From: Verrucomicrobiaceae bacterium
Lineage (GTDB): Bacteria; Verrucomicrobiota; Verrucomicrobiia; Verrucomicrobiales; Verrucomicrobiaceae
Assembly (NCBI GenBank): GCA_016795375.1
Contig: JAEUHJ010000045.1
Coordinates: 1-64,000, forward strand
Direction: 5' to 3'
Length of the DNA stretch: 64,000 bases
The notes beneath the pieces were generated by a model. That model worked only from the letters and a program-made list of their open reading frames with translations. It was not told the DNA's origin and did not search any database. A program made the position numbers and the translations under genes. Positions 1-7,820 of this stretch are shown one piece after another. How positions within the stretch are numbered: position 1 is the first letter of the stretch; every line of letters starts with the position of its first letter.

Positions 1-800
1 GCCGCGCTGCCAAAAACAATGCCGCCGACCAGAAAGGGGAGCGCGTTGCGCAGCACCGGGCGAAGCCCCGGCTCCCAATGTTGAAGGCAGCAGCGCCACC
101 AGCGTGTTTTGCGCGGCAGCCGGCGGCCCAGGGCGATCAAAAGCACCGTCACATGCGCGCCAGCGCCCCAGACCGTGCCGGCGACGAGAGTCCATGCGCT
201 GACCTGGTCTCCATCATGCATGATGGCCGCGATGATGCCGAGCGGCACCAGCACCGGCGCCGCAGCGGCGAGCAGGAATGATTTCCCGGCACGGAGCCAG
301 GCAGAGAGATGGTAGGAGAGACCAAAGCAAAGCAGGAAGGGCAGCAAGGAGTGAAGGAACCGCACCGCGAGCGCTTGTTTCTGCGCCGGGAATCCGTGCG
401 TGGCCCAGGACACCAAGGCCGGTGCCATGAGCGAGATGCCAAGGGCGCAGACGAGCAGCGCGACGAACTGCCAGGCGGCGCATTGCACGCCGAGCCGGTC
501 GGCGCGGCGCAGACCGCGGCGTTCACGCAGTTCAGCGTAGGCAGGTACGAATGACTCCGGCAGGCCGCCTGCAAGCACGGTGGATGCGAAGGAGAGAAAG
601 CCGAACACGAGCATGAAGGCGTCGAGTTCGTCCGCCGTGCCCAGCTTGGCAGCCACCACGGCATCTTTGACGAAGGCGGCCAGCTTTCCGACCACCGTGA
701 GCATGGCCACAAGCACGAAGCCTGAAACCACAGCTGACCCTGCTCCTCTGGCGAGCAGGGAGCGGAGGGGGGCAGGCAAGGCAAGGCGGATTACAGGCAT
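1..800 (-). CDS. murJ: MurJ/MviN-family lipid II flippase, C-terminus beyond left edge
   Basis: About 266 codons are visible; the frame is open to the window edge. The protein is strongly hydrophobic with several predicted membrane helices. After a short N-terminus it has the family-typical stretch around residues 30-50 (VGKLAAFVKDAVVAAKLGTA), which matches the first helix of the MurJ/MviN superfamily, followed by a D-A-F segment. Members of the family flip lipid-linked peptidoglycan precursor across the inner membrane. The ATG at 800 is the first start in this frame and precedes the hydrophobic core by about 20 residues. I see no clear ribosome-binding site. It could instead be one of the MviN-like paralogues used in exopolysaccharide clusters. 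The neighbour trxB, also on the minus strand, ends 165 bp upstream, so they may be co-transcribed. Confidence 0.82.
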   Translation of the reverse strand, partial: MPVIRLALPAPLRSLLARGAGSAVVSGFVLVAMLTVVGKLAAFVKDAVVAAKLGTADELDAFMLVFGFLSFASTVLAGGLPESFVPAYAELRERRGLRRADRLGVQCAAWQFVALLVCALGISLMAPALVSWATHGFPAQKQALAVRFLHSLLPFLLCFGLSYHLSAWLRAGKSFLLAAAAPVLVPLGIIAAIMHDGDQVSAWTLVAGTVWGAGAHVTVLLIALGRRLPRKTRWWRCCLQHWEPGLRPVLRNALPFLVGGIVFGSA

Positions 801-903
801 TTATATAAACTATAAACACCATAGAACAATTGAGCAAACTTTGCCATGGTCTTTTTCGAGGGCGGTGACAGCCCAGATTTCCCATTTTCCATGTCAGGGT
901 TGA

Positions 904-912
904 GGGGGGGGG
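904..912. repeat. G9 homopolymer between trxB and the murJ-like gene
   Basis: An uninterrupted run of nine G (C on the coding strand) lies between the trxB stop and the murJ-like start. Long G/C runs are prone to slippage. This one is non-coding and sits in the leader of the flippase gene. Confidence 0.8.
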
Positions 913-964
913 CCAAAACCCAGGCAGTTGGGCGATGTGACGCCTCCAGTTCTGGCTTTCCGAC

Positions 965-1897
965 TCAATGCACCCCTCGTTCGGCGAGGTAGCGCTCCGC
1001 CTCCAGGGCGGCGGCGCAGCCCTGGCCGGCGGCGGTGATGGCCTGGCGATAAACATGATCGGCCACGTCACCGGCGGCGAAGAGCCCCTCGGTCTTCGTG
1101 CGTGTGCCGTGGGTTTGCAGGATGTAGCCGTTCTCGTCGGTATCGACGAGGCCGCCGAGGAAGGCCGCGTTCGGAATGTGGCCGATGGCGACGAAGACGC
1201 ACTTCAGCTCCAGCTCGCTTTTTTCACCAGTGACGAGGTTCTGCAGCGTCACGGCGCGCATCTCGCCTTTTTCATCGGTGAGGTAGTCACTGACGGTGCT
1301 GTTCCAGACCGGCTTGATCTTCGGATTGGCGAGCGTGCGGTCGGCCATGATCTTCGAGGCGCGAAGCGTGTCGCGGCGATGGATCAAATAGACGGTGCTG
1401 GCGAACTTGGTGAGGAACATGGCCTCCTCGCACGCGCTGTCTCCGCCGCCGATGACGCAGACCGGCACGTTGCGGTAGAATGCGCCGTCGCAGGTGGCGC
1501 AGCTCGTCAGGCCGTGGCCGATGAGGGATTTCTCGTTCGGCAGGCCGAGGTGCTTCGGCGAGGCACCGGTGGCGATGATGACGCTGTGCGCCTCGTAAAG
1601 GGTGCCGCTTTCCGTGATGACCTCGAAATGGCCTGCGGCGGTCTTTTTGACGCTGCTGACGAGCGAGTACTCGATGCGCGCGCCGAACTTCTCTGCCTGC
1701 GCTTGCATGTTCATCATCAGCTCCGGCCCCATGATGCCGTTCGGGAAGCCGGGGAAGTTTTCCACCTCCGTGGTCGTCGTGAGCTGGCCGCCGGGCATGT
1801 TGCCGGAGAGGATGAGGGGCTTCAAATTGGCGCGTCCGGTGTAGATGGCCGCAGTGTAGCCGGCGCAGCCGGTGCCGATGATGATGATGTTTTCCAT
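965..1897 (-). CDS. trxB: Thioredoxin-disulfide reductase
   Basis: 310 residues, the usual length for low-molecular-weight TrxB. It uses NADPH and FAD to reduce thioredoxin in the cytoplasm. The FAD-binding glycine motif is at residues 8-13 (GTGCAG), the redox-active dithiol CATC at 133-136 followed by D, and the NADPH-binding GGGDSA at 150-155. The FAD motif has cysteine where most family members have proline (GxGPAG), giving an extra cysteine near the flavin. The ATG at 1897 puts the dinucleotide motif at the expected distance from the N-terminus. A C9 tract lies about 15 bp upstream of the start. The identification is secure; only the role of the extra cysteine is unknown. Confidence 0.97.
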   Translation of the reverse strand: MENIIIIGTGCAGYTAAIYTGRANLKPLILSGNMPGGQLTTTTEVENFPGFPNGIMGPELMMNMQAQAEKFGARIEYSLVSSVKKTAAGHFEVITESGTLYEAHSVIIATGASPKHLGLPNEKSLIGHGLTSCATCDGAFYRNVPVCVIGGGDSACEEAMFLTKFASTVYLIHRRDTLRASKIMADRTLANPKIKPVWNSTVSDYLTDEKGEMRAVTLQNLVTGEKSELELKCVFVAIGHIPNAAFLGGLVDTDENGYILQTHGTRTKTEGLFAAGDVADHVYRQAITAAGQGCAAALEAERYLAERGVH

Positions 1898-1911
1898 GGT
1901 GGGTCGGAGTC

Positions 1912-1920
1912 GGGGGGGGG
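1912..1920. repeat. G9 homopolymer in the trxB leader
   Basis: Nine consecutive G on the plus strand (C on the trxB coding strand) lie 15-23 bp upstream of the trxB ATG, where a Shine-Dalgarno or spacer would be. Length changes here could alter expression; that is inference. Confidence 0.8.
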
Positions 1921-2029
1921 AAATTGAGGCGCGGAAGATGGAAAGGGCCGCCGGACGTGCAAGGGACGCTTTTTCCTCATCACGGCGTTGGAGATTCTCA
2001 AGGCACGGCGTATTCCATCAGGAACAACG

Positions 2030-3238
2030 ATGCCCAGCCCCCGCCCGGATGCCACAGCCAGCCGCACCACGCTTGCGACGCTGTTTTTCTTCGCGGCACT
2101 GCCGATGGGGATGTGGAATGTGCCGCTGGCGAATGTCTTCGCCGCTCATGGGCGCGGGCATCTGGTGCCGTGGGTGCTGGCGACGACTTCGGTGGCTGCG
2201 TTCATCTCCCCTCTGTTTGTGGCGGCTCTGGCGGACCAGAAGCATTCGCCCGTGACGCTGTTGCGCTGGCTCACCGGGGGCACGTCGCTCTCCCTGCTGC
2301 TGACCTGCGGCTCTTTGCACTGGGGGTGGAGTGATGCGCTGATCCTGGCTTGCGCGCAGTTGCAGGCCCTAGTGTCGATGCCGGTGTGGAGCGTGACTAG
2401 CAGCATCGTTTTCTCCCAACTGCATGATGCGAAGCGCCAGTTCGGGCCGCTGCGCGCCTGGGCGACAGGCGGCTGGATGGCGGGCTGCTGGATCGTCAGC
2501 TTTGTGCTGCGTGCAGATGCGTCCCTGTCGGCCGCAGTCACGGCGTCGGCGCTGTGGCTGGTGGTGATGGCGCTCACTTGGACGCTGCCCAGCGTGCCGC
2601 CGCCAGTGGTGCTGCGGCAGCGCACCTGGCGGCAGATCCTCGGCATCGACGCGCTCGAGCTGCTCCGGCACCGCGACCACCGCGTGGTGTTCATCACCGC
2701 CGCGCTCTACTGTGTGCCGCTGGCCGCCTTCTACCCGTACACCGCACGGCATCTGAGCGATCTCGGCGTGGGCAGCATCTCCGCTGTGATCTCGCTCGGA
2801 CAGACGACGGAGATTCTCGTGATGCTGCTGCTCGCCAGCCTGTTGGCCAGGGTGCGCCTGAAATGGATCTTCCTCTCCGGCATGGTGGTGTGTGTGATCC
2901 GCTATGCGTTCAACGCATTCGCCACCACCGGCTGGGTGATGGCGGGCACGCTGCTGCACGGCCTGGCATACACGCTGTATTTCATCACGGCGCAGATTTA
3001 TCTGGAGGAGCGCATCGACCCCGGCTGGCGCGTGCGGGCGCAGGCGCTACTGGCCCTGCTGATGAGCGGCTTCGGCAACATGGCGGGCTATCTCGGCGGC
3101 GGGTGGTGGCATGCGGCATGCACGAAAGGCGGCGTCACTGACTGGTCGCGCTTCTGGTGGGGGGAGACGGCGCTGGCCGCGGCGGTGTGCGTGTTCTTCG
3201 CGTTCGCGTATCGCGGAAGGGGCCGCAATCCGGCATGA
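2030..3238 (+). CDS. MFS transporter, nucleoside:H+ symporter-like
   Basis: 402 residues with about 12 hydrophobic segments, the usual fold size for the major facilitator superfamily. The N-terminal half (FFAALPMGMWNVPLANVF, then a SPLFVAALADQ loop after helix 2) resembles the NupG/XapB-like group of proton symporters. The substrate cannot be read from sequence. An upstream TTG at 1988 is in frame, but the ATG at 2030 is preferred because the extra 14 residues are not hydrophobic and the first helix follows at a normal distance. The stop codon directly abuts the stop of the convergent M3 peptidase gene, with no space for a terminator. The region upstream (1898-2029) is short and holds the divergent start of trxB. 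Confidence 0.85.
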   Translation: MPSPRPDATASRTTLATLFFFAALPMGMWNVPLANVFAAHGRGHLVPWVLATTSVAAFISPLFVAALADQKHSPVTLLRWLTGGTSLSLLLTCGSLHWGWSDALILACAQLQALVSMPVWSVTSSIVFSQLHDAKRQFGPLRAWATGGWMAGCWIVSFVLRADASLSAAVTASALWLVVMALTWTLPSVPPPVVLRQRTWRQILGIDALELLRHRDHRVVFITAALYCVPLAAFYPYTARHLSDLGVGSISAVISLGQTTEILVMLLLASLLARVRLKWIFLSGMVVCVIRYAFNAFATTGWVMAGTLLHGLAYTLYFITAQIYLEERIDPGWRVRAQALLALLMSGFGNMAGYLGGGWWHAACTKGGVTDWSRFWWGETALAAAVCVFFAFAYRGRGRNPA

Positions 3239-5359
3239 TCATGCCAGCCCCGCGCGCACGAGCAGCGCCATCGCATCGGGATCGCGGCCCATGAAGTCGT
3301 GGTAGAGCTTCGCGGGATCCTCGGAATTGCCCCGGCTGAGGATGGTGTCGCGAAACTCATGACCGACGGCGGGATTGAGCACGCCTTCCTTCTGGAAGCG
3401 TGTGAACGCGTCCGCGTCGAGCACCTCGGCCCATTTGTAGCTGTAGTAACCGGCGGCGTAGCCGACGGGGCTGCTGAACAGATGGCCGAAACGGCGCGCC
3501 ATGGTCGGCGGCTCGGTTTTCAACGGCATGAGGTAACCGTCGAGCAGCTTGCGGGCGAGCTTGTCGAGATCGGCCCCCTCATCCGTCGCGTGATGCATGT
3601 GCAGCTCGAGGTCGAGCTTGCCGAAGGCGAGCTGGCGCATGATGTCGCTGGCGCTGCGGTAGTTCTTCGCGGCGAGCATCTTTTTGAAGAGCTTCGCGGG
3701 GATCGCCCCGCCGGTCTCGTGATGCCGGGCGAAGAGGTCGAGGCTCTCGCGCTCCCAGCAGAAGTTTTCCATGAGCTGCGAGGGCAGCTCGACGAAGTCC
3801 CAATAGACGTTGACGCCGTTGAGCGAGGGAACCTCGACATTGCCGCAGAGCTGGTGCAGCAGGTGGCCGAACTCATGAAACACGGTGCAGACCTCGTCAT
3901 GCGTGAGCAGCGCGGGCTTTCCGCCAGTAGGCGGGGACATGTTGCCGCAGATGAGGCCGAGGTGCAGGCGGCGGTCGCGCTCGCCGCTGGGGGGCACGCC
4001 CATCTTGAGGTAGTTCATCCACGCGCCGCCGCGTTTTGAATCACGCGGATGCCAGTCGGCGTAGAAGGAGCCGATGTGGACGCCTTTTTCGTTGCGCACC
4101 TCGTAAAACTTCACCTCGGGGTGCCATACTTCGACGGGCCCGGTTTTCCCCGGCTGTGCGCTGATATTTTCCGGCGCCTCCTGTCCCGGCGCGACATAAA
4201 CGACCTCGCGGGAGGTGATGCGCAGGCCGAACACTTTCTCCGCGAGCTGAAACATGCCGCCGAGCACCTTGTCGATGGGGAAATAGGGGCGCAGCTCCTC
4301 TTCGTCGAAGTCATATTTGGCCTTGCGCTGCTTCTCGGCCCAGAACGCGACCTCCCACGGCTCGAACAGATCCACCGCCTGGTGCTCCGAGTCCGCGCGG
4401 AACTCCTGCAGCTCGATCGTCTCACGCTGAAACGCCTCCTCTACGCGTGAGCGGAGGTCCTCGATGAAACGCAGTGCGCTGCGTCCAGTCTTCGCCATGC
4501 GGTGGGCGAGGGTGTGGTCGGCGAAGTTCGCCTTCCCCATGATCCGCGCCTTTTCGTGGCGGAGGCGCAGGATGTTCCAGACGAGGTCGGTGTTGTCATG
4601 CGCGCCTTCGTGACCAATGGCGCAGGTTCCCTCCCACACCTGACGGCGGATGGTCGTGTCTTCGAGATATTCCATGACCGGGATCATGGAGGGAGCCTTC
4701 AAGGTGAAGCGCCAGGCGGGTTTGTCCGCCGTGCCGTGATTCTTGGCAGCGGCATCAGCGCGGGCCGCCTCGATCGCCGAGGGCGGCAGGCCGTGCAGGC
4801 GTTGCGGATCGTCAGTCACGAACTCCCATTGGTTCGTCGAGTCGAGAACGTTCTCGGAGTACTTCTGCGTGAGTTTGGAGAGTTCGGTGGAGATTTCCTC
4901 CATGCGCCGCTTCTGCTCCGGCGGCAGGTCGGCGCCGGCCTGGATGAAACCCTCCATCTCCTCCTCCAAAGCACGTTTGCGCACAGGGCTGAGCTTCTTC
5001 GCATTGTCGGTGGTGCTGTAGGTGACGAGCAGATCCCAGAGATGCTCGTTGAGCGGAATCTTGGCAAAGAAGGCGCTGACTTCCGGCAACATCTTGTTGT
5101 GCGCCTCGCGCAGGGCGGGGGAGTTGCACAACGAGTCGAGGTGCGTCACGAGGCCCCACGCCTCGTTCAGGCCGCGGGTAACCTCGTCAAGGCCGAGCAC
5201 GACGGATTCAAAGCTCAGTTTGCCACGGTCCTGCTCGATGAGCGCGTCGAGATCCGCCTGCGCCTTTTCAAGGGCGGCGCGGATGTCGGCTTCGATGTGA
5301 TCCGGGGTCAGCGTGGACCAGCGGATGTGGAAATCCTGGGTGAGAAAAGGGGCTGCCAT
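3239..5359 (-). CDS. prlC: M3-family oligopeptidase (oligopeptidase A-like)
   Basis: 706 residues, close to oligopeptidase A (about 680). It is a cytoplasmic zinc metallopeptidase that degrades short peptides, including cleaved signal peptides. The zinc-binding HEFGH is at residues 495-499, preceded by D-E-V-C-T-V and followed by LLHQL as in the thimet oligopeptidase family. The typical N-terminal start (PFLTQDFHIRWSTLTPDHIE) begins four residues after the ATG at 5359. An in-frame TTG 26 codons upstream is less likely. The gene ends stop-to-stop with the convergent MFS transporter gene. No signal peptide is seen. Family assignment is firm; the gene symbol is by similarity. Confidence 0.94.
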   Translation of the reverse strand: MAAPFLTQDFHIRWSTLTPDHIEADIRAALEKAQADLDALIEQDRGKLSFESVVLGLDEVTRGLNEAWGLVTHLDSLCNSPALREAHNKMLPEVSAFFAKIPLNEHLWDLLVTYSTTDNAKKLSPVRKRALEEEMEGFIQAGADLPPEQKRRMEEISTELSKLTQKYSENVLDSTNQWEFVTDDPQRLHGLPPSAIEAARADAAAKNHGTADKPAWRFTLKAPSMIPVMEYLEDTTIRRQVWEGTCAIGHEGAHDNTDLVWNILRLRHEKARIMGKANFADHTLAHRMAKTGRSALRFIEDLRSRVEEAFQRETIELQEFRADSEHQAVDLFEPWEVAFWAEKQRKAKYDFDEEELRPYFPIDKVLGGMFQLAEKVFGLRITSREVVYVAPGQEAPENISAQPGKTGPVEVWHPEVKFYEVRNEKGVHIGSFYADWHPRDSKRGGAWMNYLKMGVPPSGERDRRLHLGLICGNMSPPTGGKPALLTHDEVCTVFHEFGHLLHQLCGNVEVPSLNGVNVYWDFVELPSQLMENFCWERESLDLFARHHETGGAIPAKLFKKMLAAKNYRSASDIMRQLAFGKLDLELHMHHATDEGADLDKLARKLLDGYLMPLKTEPPTMARRFGHLFSSPVGYAAGYYSYKWAEVLDADAFTRFQKEGVLNPAVGHEFRDTILSRGNSEDPAKLYHDFMGRDPDAMALLVRAGLA

Positions 5360-5450
5360 GTTTGGGGGGAGGCGGGCGCGACTATGGAGGGTTTGAAGAG
5401 CGAGGCAAACGGCAACAACTCTGCCGTCATGGTTCAATCCGCCGCGTGCA

Positions 5451-5479
5451 TTGACAAATCCGCCTTACTTCACACCATG
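5451..5479 (+). promoter_or_regulatory. Weak candidate promoter for gcvT-gcvH
   Basis: A TTGACA hexamer at 5451-5456 lies 32 bp upstream of the gcvT ATG. The expected -10 position has no good TATAAT-like match, so only the -35 half is convincing. I found no glycine riboswitch-like structure in this leader. Confidence 0.25.
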
Positions 5480-5487
5480 CGCGGATC

Positions 5488-6603
5488 ATGTCCGATCCCT
5501 CACCCCTTCGCCGCACCCCTTTGCACGCCGTGCATGTGGAAATGGGCGCACGCATGGTGCCCTTCGCGGGCTGGGACATGCCGGTGCAGTATTCAGGCAT
5601 CGTCGAGGAGCACAAGGCCGTGCGGCAGAGCGTCGGAGTGTTCGACATCTCACACATGGGCCAGTTCATCGTGAGCGGCAGAGGCGCGGAGGCATTCCTC
5701 AACCGCGTCCTGACCAACAACATCGCCACGCTGCAACCCGGACAGGGCCAGTACACGCTGCTGCTGAACGCACACGGCGGCGTGATCGACGATTTGATCG
5801 CCTACCGCACCAGCGAGCGCGAATTCTTCCTCGTGGTGAACGCCTCGCGCATCGACGCCGACTGGGAGCATCTCGAATCACAGCTCACAAAGGACGATGA
5901 CGTGATGATGGCGAATGCGAGCGACTTCACCGCCGGCCTCGCGATTCAAGGGCCGAAAGCTCGCGAGGTGGCCGCCGCAGTCTTTGGCAACCACGATTCC
6001 TTCCCCGCGCACAACACGATCCTCGTCACCATGACCGACACGGGGCCGATGTGGCTCTGCGGCACCGGTTACACAGGCGAGGAGGGCTTTGAGTTCTTCA
6101 TGCCCGCCGAAACGGCTGAAGCCTGGTTCCGCAAAATCGTCGATGCGGTGAAAGCTGCCGGCGGCATGGCCTGCGGACTCGGCGCGCGTGACACGCTGCG
6201 TCTCGAAATGGGCTACCCACTCAATGGCAATGATCTTTCTGAAACGCGCACGCCGTTGCAGGCGGGCCTCGGTTTCTTCGTCGCTCTCGATAAAGGCGGT
6301 TTCACAGGCCGCGAGGTTTTGGTGGAGCAGAAAACCGCTGCTCTGCCGGACAAGCTGGCCGCCTTCCGCATGACGGGCACCACGCCGCCGCCGCGCCCGC
6401 ATTATCCCGTCGCCGTCAACGGCCAGGTCGTCGGCGAAGTGTGCAGCGGCACGCAATCCCCGAGTCTAGGCGCCGGCATCGGCATGGCTTACCTGCCGGT
6501 GGATGCCGCGAAGATCGGCAATATGATCGAAATCGAGATCCGCGGCCGCCGTTTCCCTGCGGAAGTCGTGAAGAAGCCATTTTACCGCAAACCAGCCGTT
6601 TGA
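5488..6603 (+). CDS. gcvT: Glycine cleavage system T protein (aminomethyltransferase)
   Basis: 371 residues, the usual GcvT length. It transfers the methylene group from the aminomethyl-lipoyl H protein to tetrahydrofolate and releases ammonia. The N-terminus (RTPLHAVHVEMGARMVPFAGWDMPV) starts as in the family, with DISHMGQ at about residue 54 and the folate-binding GYTGEEGFE near residue 194. The C-terminal GCV_T C domain is intact. gcvH follows after 18 bp, so the two form an operon. gcvP is not in the window and must lie elsewhere. folD and a glyA-type domain in the same window complete the link to one-carbon metabolism. Confidence 0.97.
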   Translation: MSDPSPLRRTPLHAVHVEMGARMVPFAGWDMPVQYSGIVEEHKAVRQSVGVFDISHMGQFIVSGRGAEAFLNRVLTNNIATLQPGQGQYTLLLNAHGGVIDDLIAYRTSEREFFLVVNASRIDADWEHLESQLTKDDDVMMANASDFTAGLAIQGPKAREVAAAVFGNHDSFPAHNTILVTMTDTGPMWLCGTGYTGEEGFEFFMPAETAEAWFRKIVDAVKAAGGMACGLGARDTLRLEMGYPLNGNDLSETRTPLQAGLGFFVALDKGGFTGREVLVEQKTAALPDKLAAFRMTGTTPPPRPHYPVAVNGQVVGEVCSGTQSPSLGAGIGMAYLPVDAAKIGNMIEIEIRGRRFPAEVVKKPFYRKPAV

Positions 6604-6621
6604 TTCCCAACCAGCACTCCC

Positions 6622-7002
6622 ATGAGCAACGTCCCTGACAATCTCCGCTACCGCGAATCCCACGAATGGATCGACCCGATGCAAAATCCCGCGCCGGTGG
6701 GTATCACGGACCATGCGCAGGCCGAGCTGACAGACGTCGTCTTTGTCGATCCACCCAAAGTAGGCACCCAGGTCAGCGCCGGGCAGCAGGTGTGCGTGAT
6801 CGAGTCCGTGAAGGCGGCCAGCGACATCTACGCGCCGGTCTCCGGCGAGATCGCGGAGGTCAATGAGGCGCTCAGCAACGATCCCGGCCTGCTCAACCGC
6901 GATCCCTTTCTCGGCGGCTGGATTTTCAAGATCAAACCCTCGAACATCGCCGAGGCGGATGCGTTGATGAACGCGGACGCGTATCGCAAGCACATCGGTT
7001 GA
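6622..7002 (+). CDS. gcvH: Glycine cleavage system H protein
   Basis: 126 residues, normal for GcvH, the mobile lipoyl carrier that shuttles intermediates between P, T and L proteins. The lipoylation site is lysine 64 in ESVKAASD. The family features YRESHEWI near the N-terminus and GITDHAQAELTDVVFVDPP ahead of the lipoyl hairpin are present. It follows gcvT by 18 bp. The 150 bp after its stop are GC-rich with several short imperfect inverted words containing GGTCCGGC, but no T-tailed terminator is evident before the convergent SIMPL gene. Confidence 0.97.
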   Translation: MSNVPDNLRYRESHEWIDPMQNPAPVGITDHAQAELTDVVFVDPPKVGTQVSAGQQVCVIESVKAASDIYAPVSGEIAEVNEALSNDPGLLNRDPFLGGWIFKIKPSNIAEADALMNADAYRKHIG

Positions 7003-7153
7003 GGTCCGGCTCGCCCCGAAAGTTCCCAACAACAGCACGATGCAGGTCCGGCCTGCCTCGGCCACGTCATCCGCGCCCTGCTCCGGGCCTGTGGCAGGCC
7101 GGGTGAGGACGGCAAACCGCCGCCGGACCACGAGGCGGGGCGGAAGTGACGCT

Positions 7154-7795
7154 TCACCGCGTCAGTTCCCACGTCATCAGCACCGTGTCTTCGCTGTCGA
7201 TCTCCGCCGGGTTGAAGTCCATTTCCCGCGCAGGCGAGGCCAGCGCTGTGCTGAATGCCATTGGCTGGGAGCGCACGATGATCTCCGTGTGTCCATATTC
7301 GATTGCCTGAATGCTGCCGAGCTTCTGGCCGGACGCCGAGGCGATCACCTCCGCGCGGTCGCGGGCGTTGTGCACAGCCGCCTCCAGAACGCGACGTTTC
7401 ACTGCTTCAGGATCGGACACGGTGAAGCTCAGCACCAGGCTGGCCCTGGCCTTGCATCCGGTCACCGCTGTGAGGACACGGCCCAGTTCCTTGCGGCCAA
7501 AAGGAAGCTCCAGACTCAGATGATGTTTCACGCTGTAGCCGCGGAAAGTGCGGCGTCCTTGGTTGTAGTCCTCAGTCACATGCACGCCAAACGATTCCGT
7601 CTTTAGCTGCTCCGTGTCCAGGCCGGCCTTCGGCAGCGCCTTGCGCAGCAGTTCCAGGCGCTCCGCCGCGTCCTCCATCGCCTTGTCGTATTCCTTGTGC
7701 TCGCTCTCCAGTTCCAGGCCGAGAACGATCGTGTCAGGGGCTGATGACACACTGCCGTGTCCTTGCACGCGGATGAGGGGTGGGGTTGGTTTCAT
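7154..7795 (-). CDS. SIMPL-domain (DUF541) protein
   Basis: 213 residues from the ATG at 7795. The body matches the SIMPL/DUF541 family: an IRVQGHGSVSSAPDTIVLGL strand near the start, a coiled helix (YDKAMEDAAERLELLRKAL) and a second half with RDRAEVIASASGQKLGSI. SIMPL proteins are small oligomeric proteins found in periplasm or cytoplasm with poorly defined roles. No signal peptide is visible, which suggests a cytoplasmic form. An in-frame GTG at 7843 would start inside the upstream restriction-modification gene; the ATG, 26 bp after that gene's stop, is more likely. The close spacing suggests read-through from the large gene. Confidence 0.85.
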   Translation of the reverse strand: MKPTPPLIRVQGHGSVSSAPDTIVLGLELESEHKEYDKAMEDAAERLELLRKALPKAGLDTEQLKTESFGVHVTEDYNQGRRTFRGYSVKHHLSLELPFGRKELGRVLTAVTGCKARASLVLSFTVSDPEAVKRRVLEAAVHNARDRAEVIASASGQKLGSIQAIEYGHTEIIVRSQPMAFSTALASPAREMDFNPAEIDSEDTVLMTWELTR

Positions 7796-7820
7796 GGAAA
7801 TGGAGGTCTGGAGTTTGAAA

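Noticed and set aside
149-784. 211-residue minus-strand open frame rich in Cys/Ser/Pro
   Set aside because: It is out of frame with the MurJ-like gene, whose membrane helices and family motif are unmistakable in the adjacent frame.
5360-5487. Glycine riboswitch ahead of gcvT
   Set aside because: The leader is short and I could not find the conserved aptamer core or a tandem arrangement.
7003-7153. Terminator or small RNA between gcvH and the SIMPL gene
   Set aside because: Several GGTCCGGC-like words can pair imperfectly, but no single strong stem with a T-tract is present.
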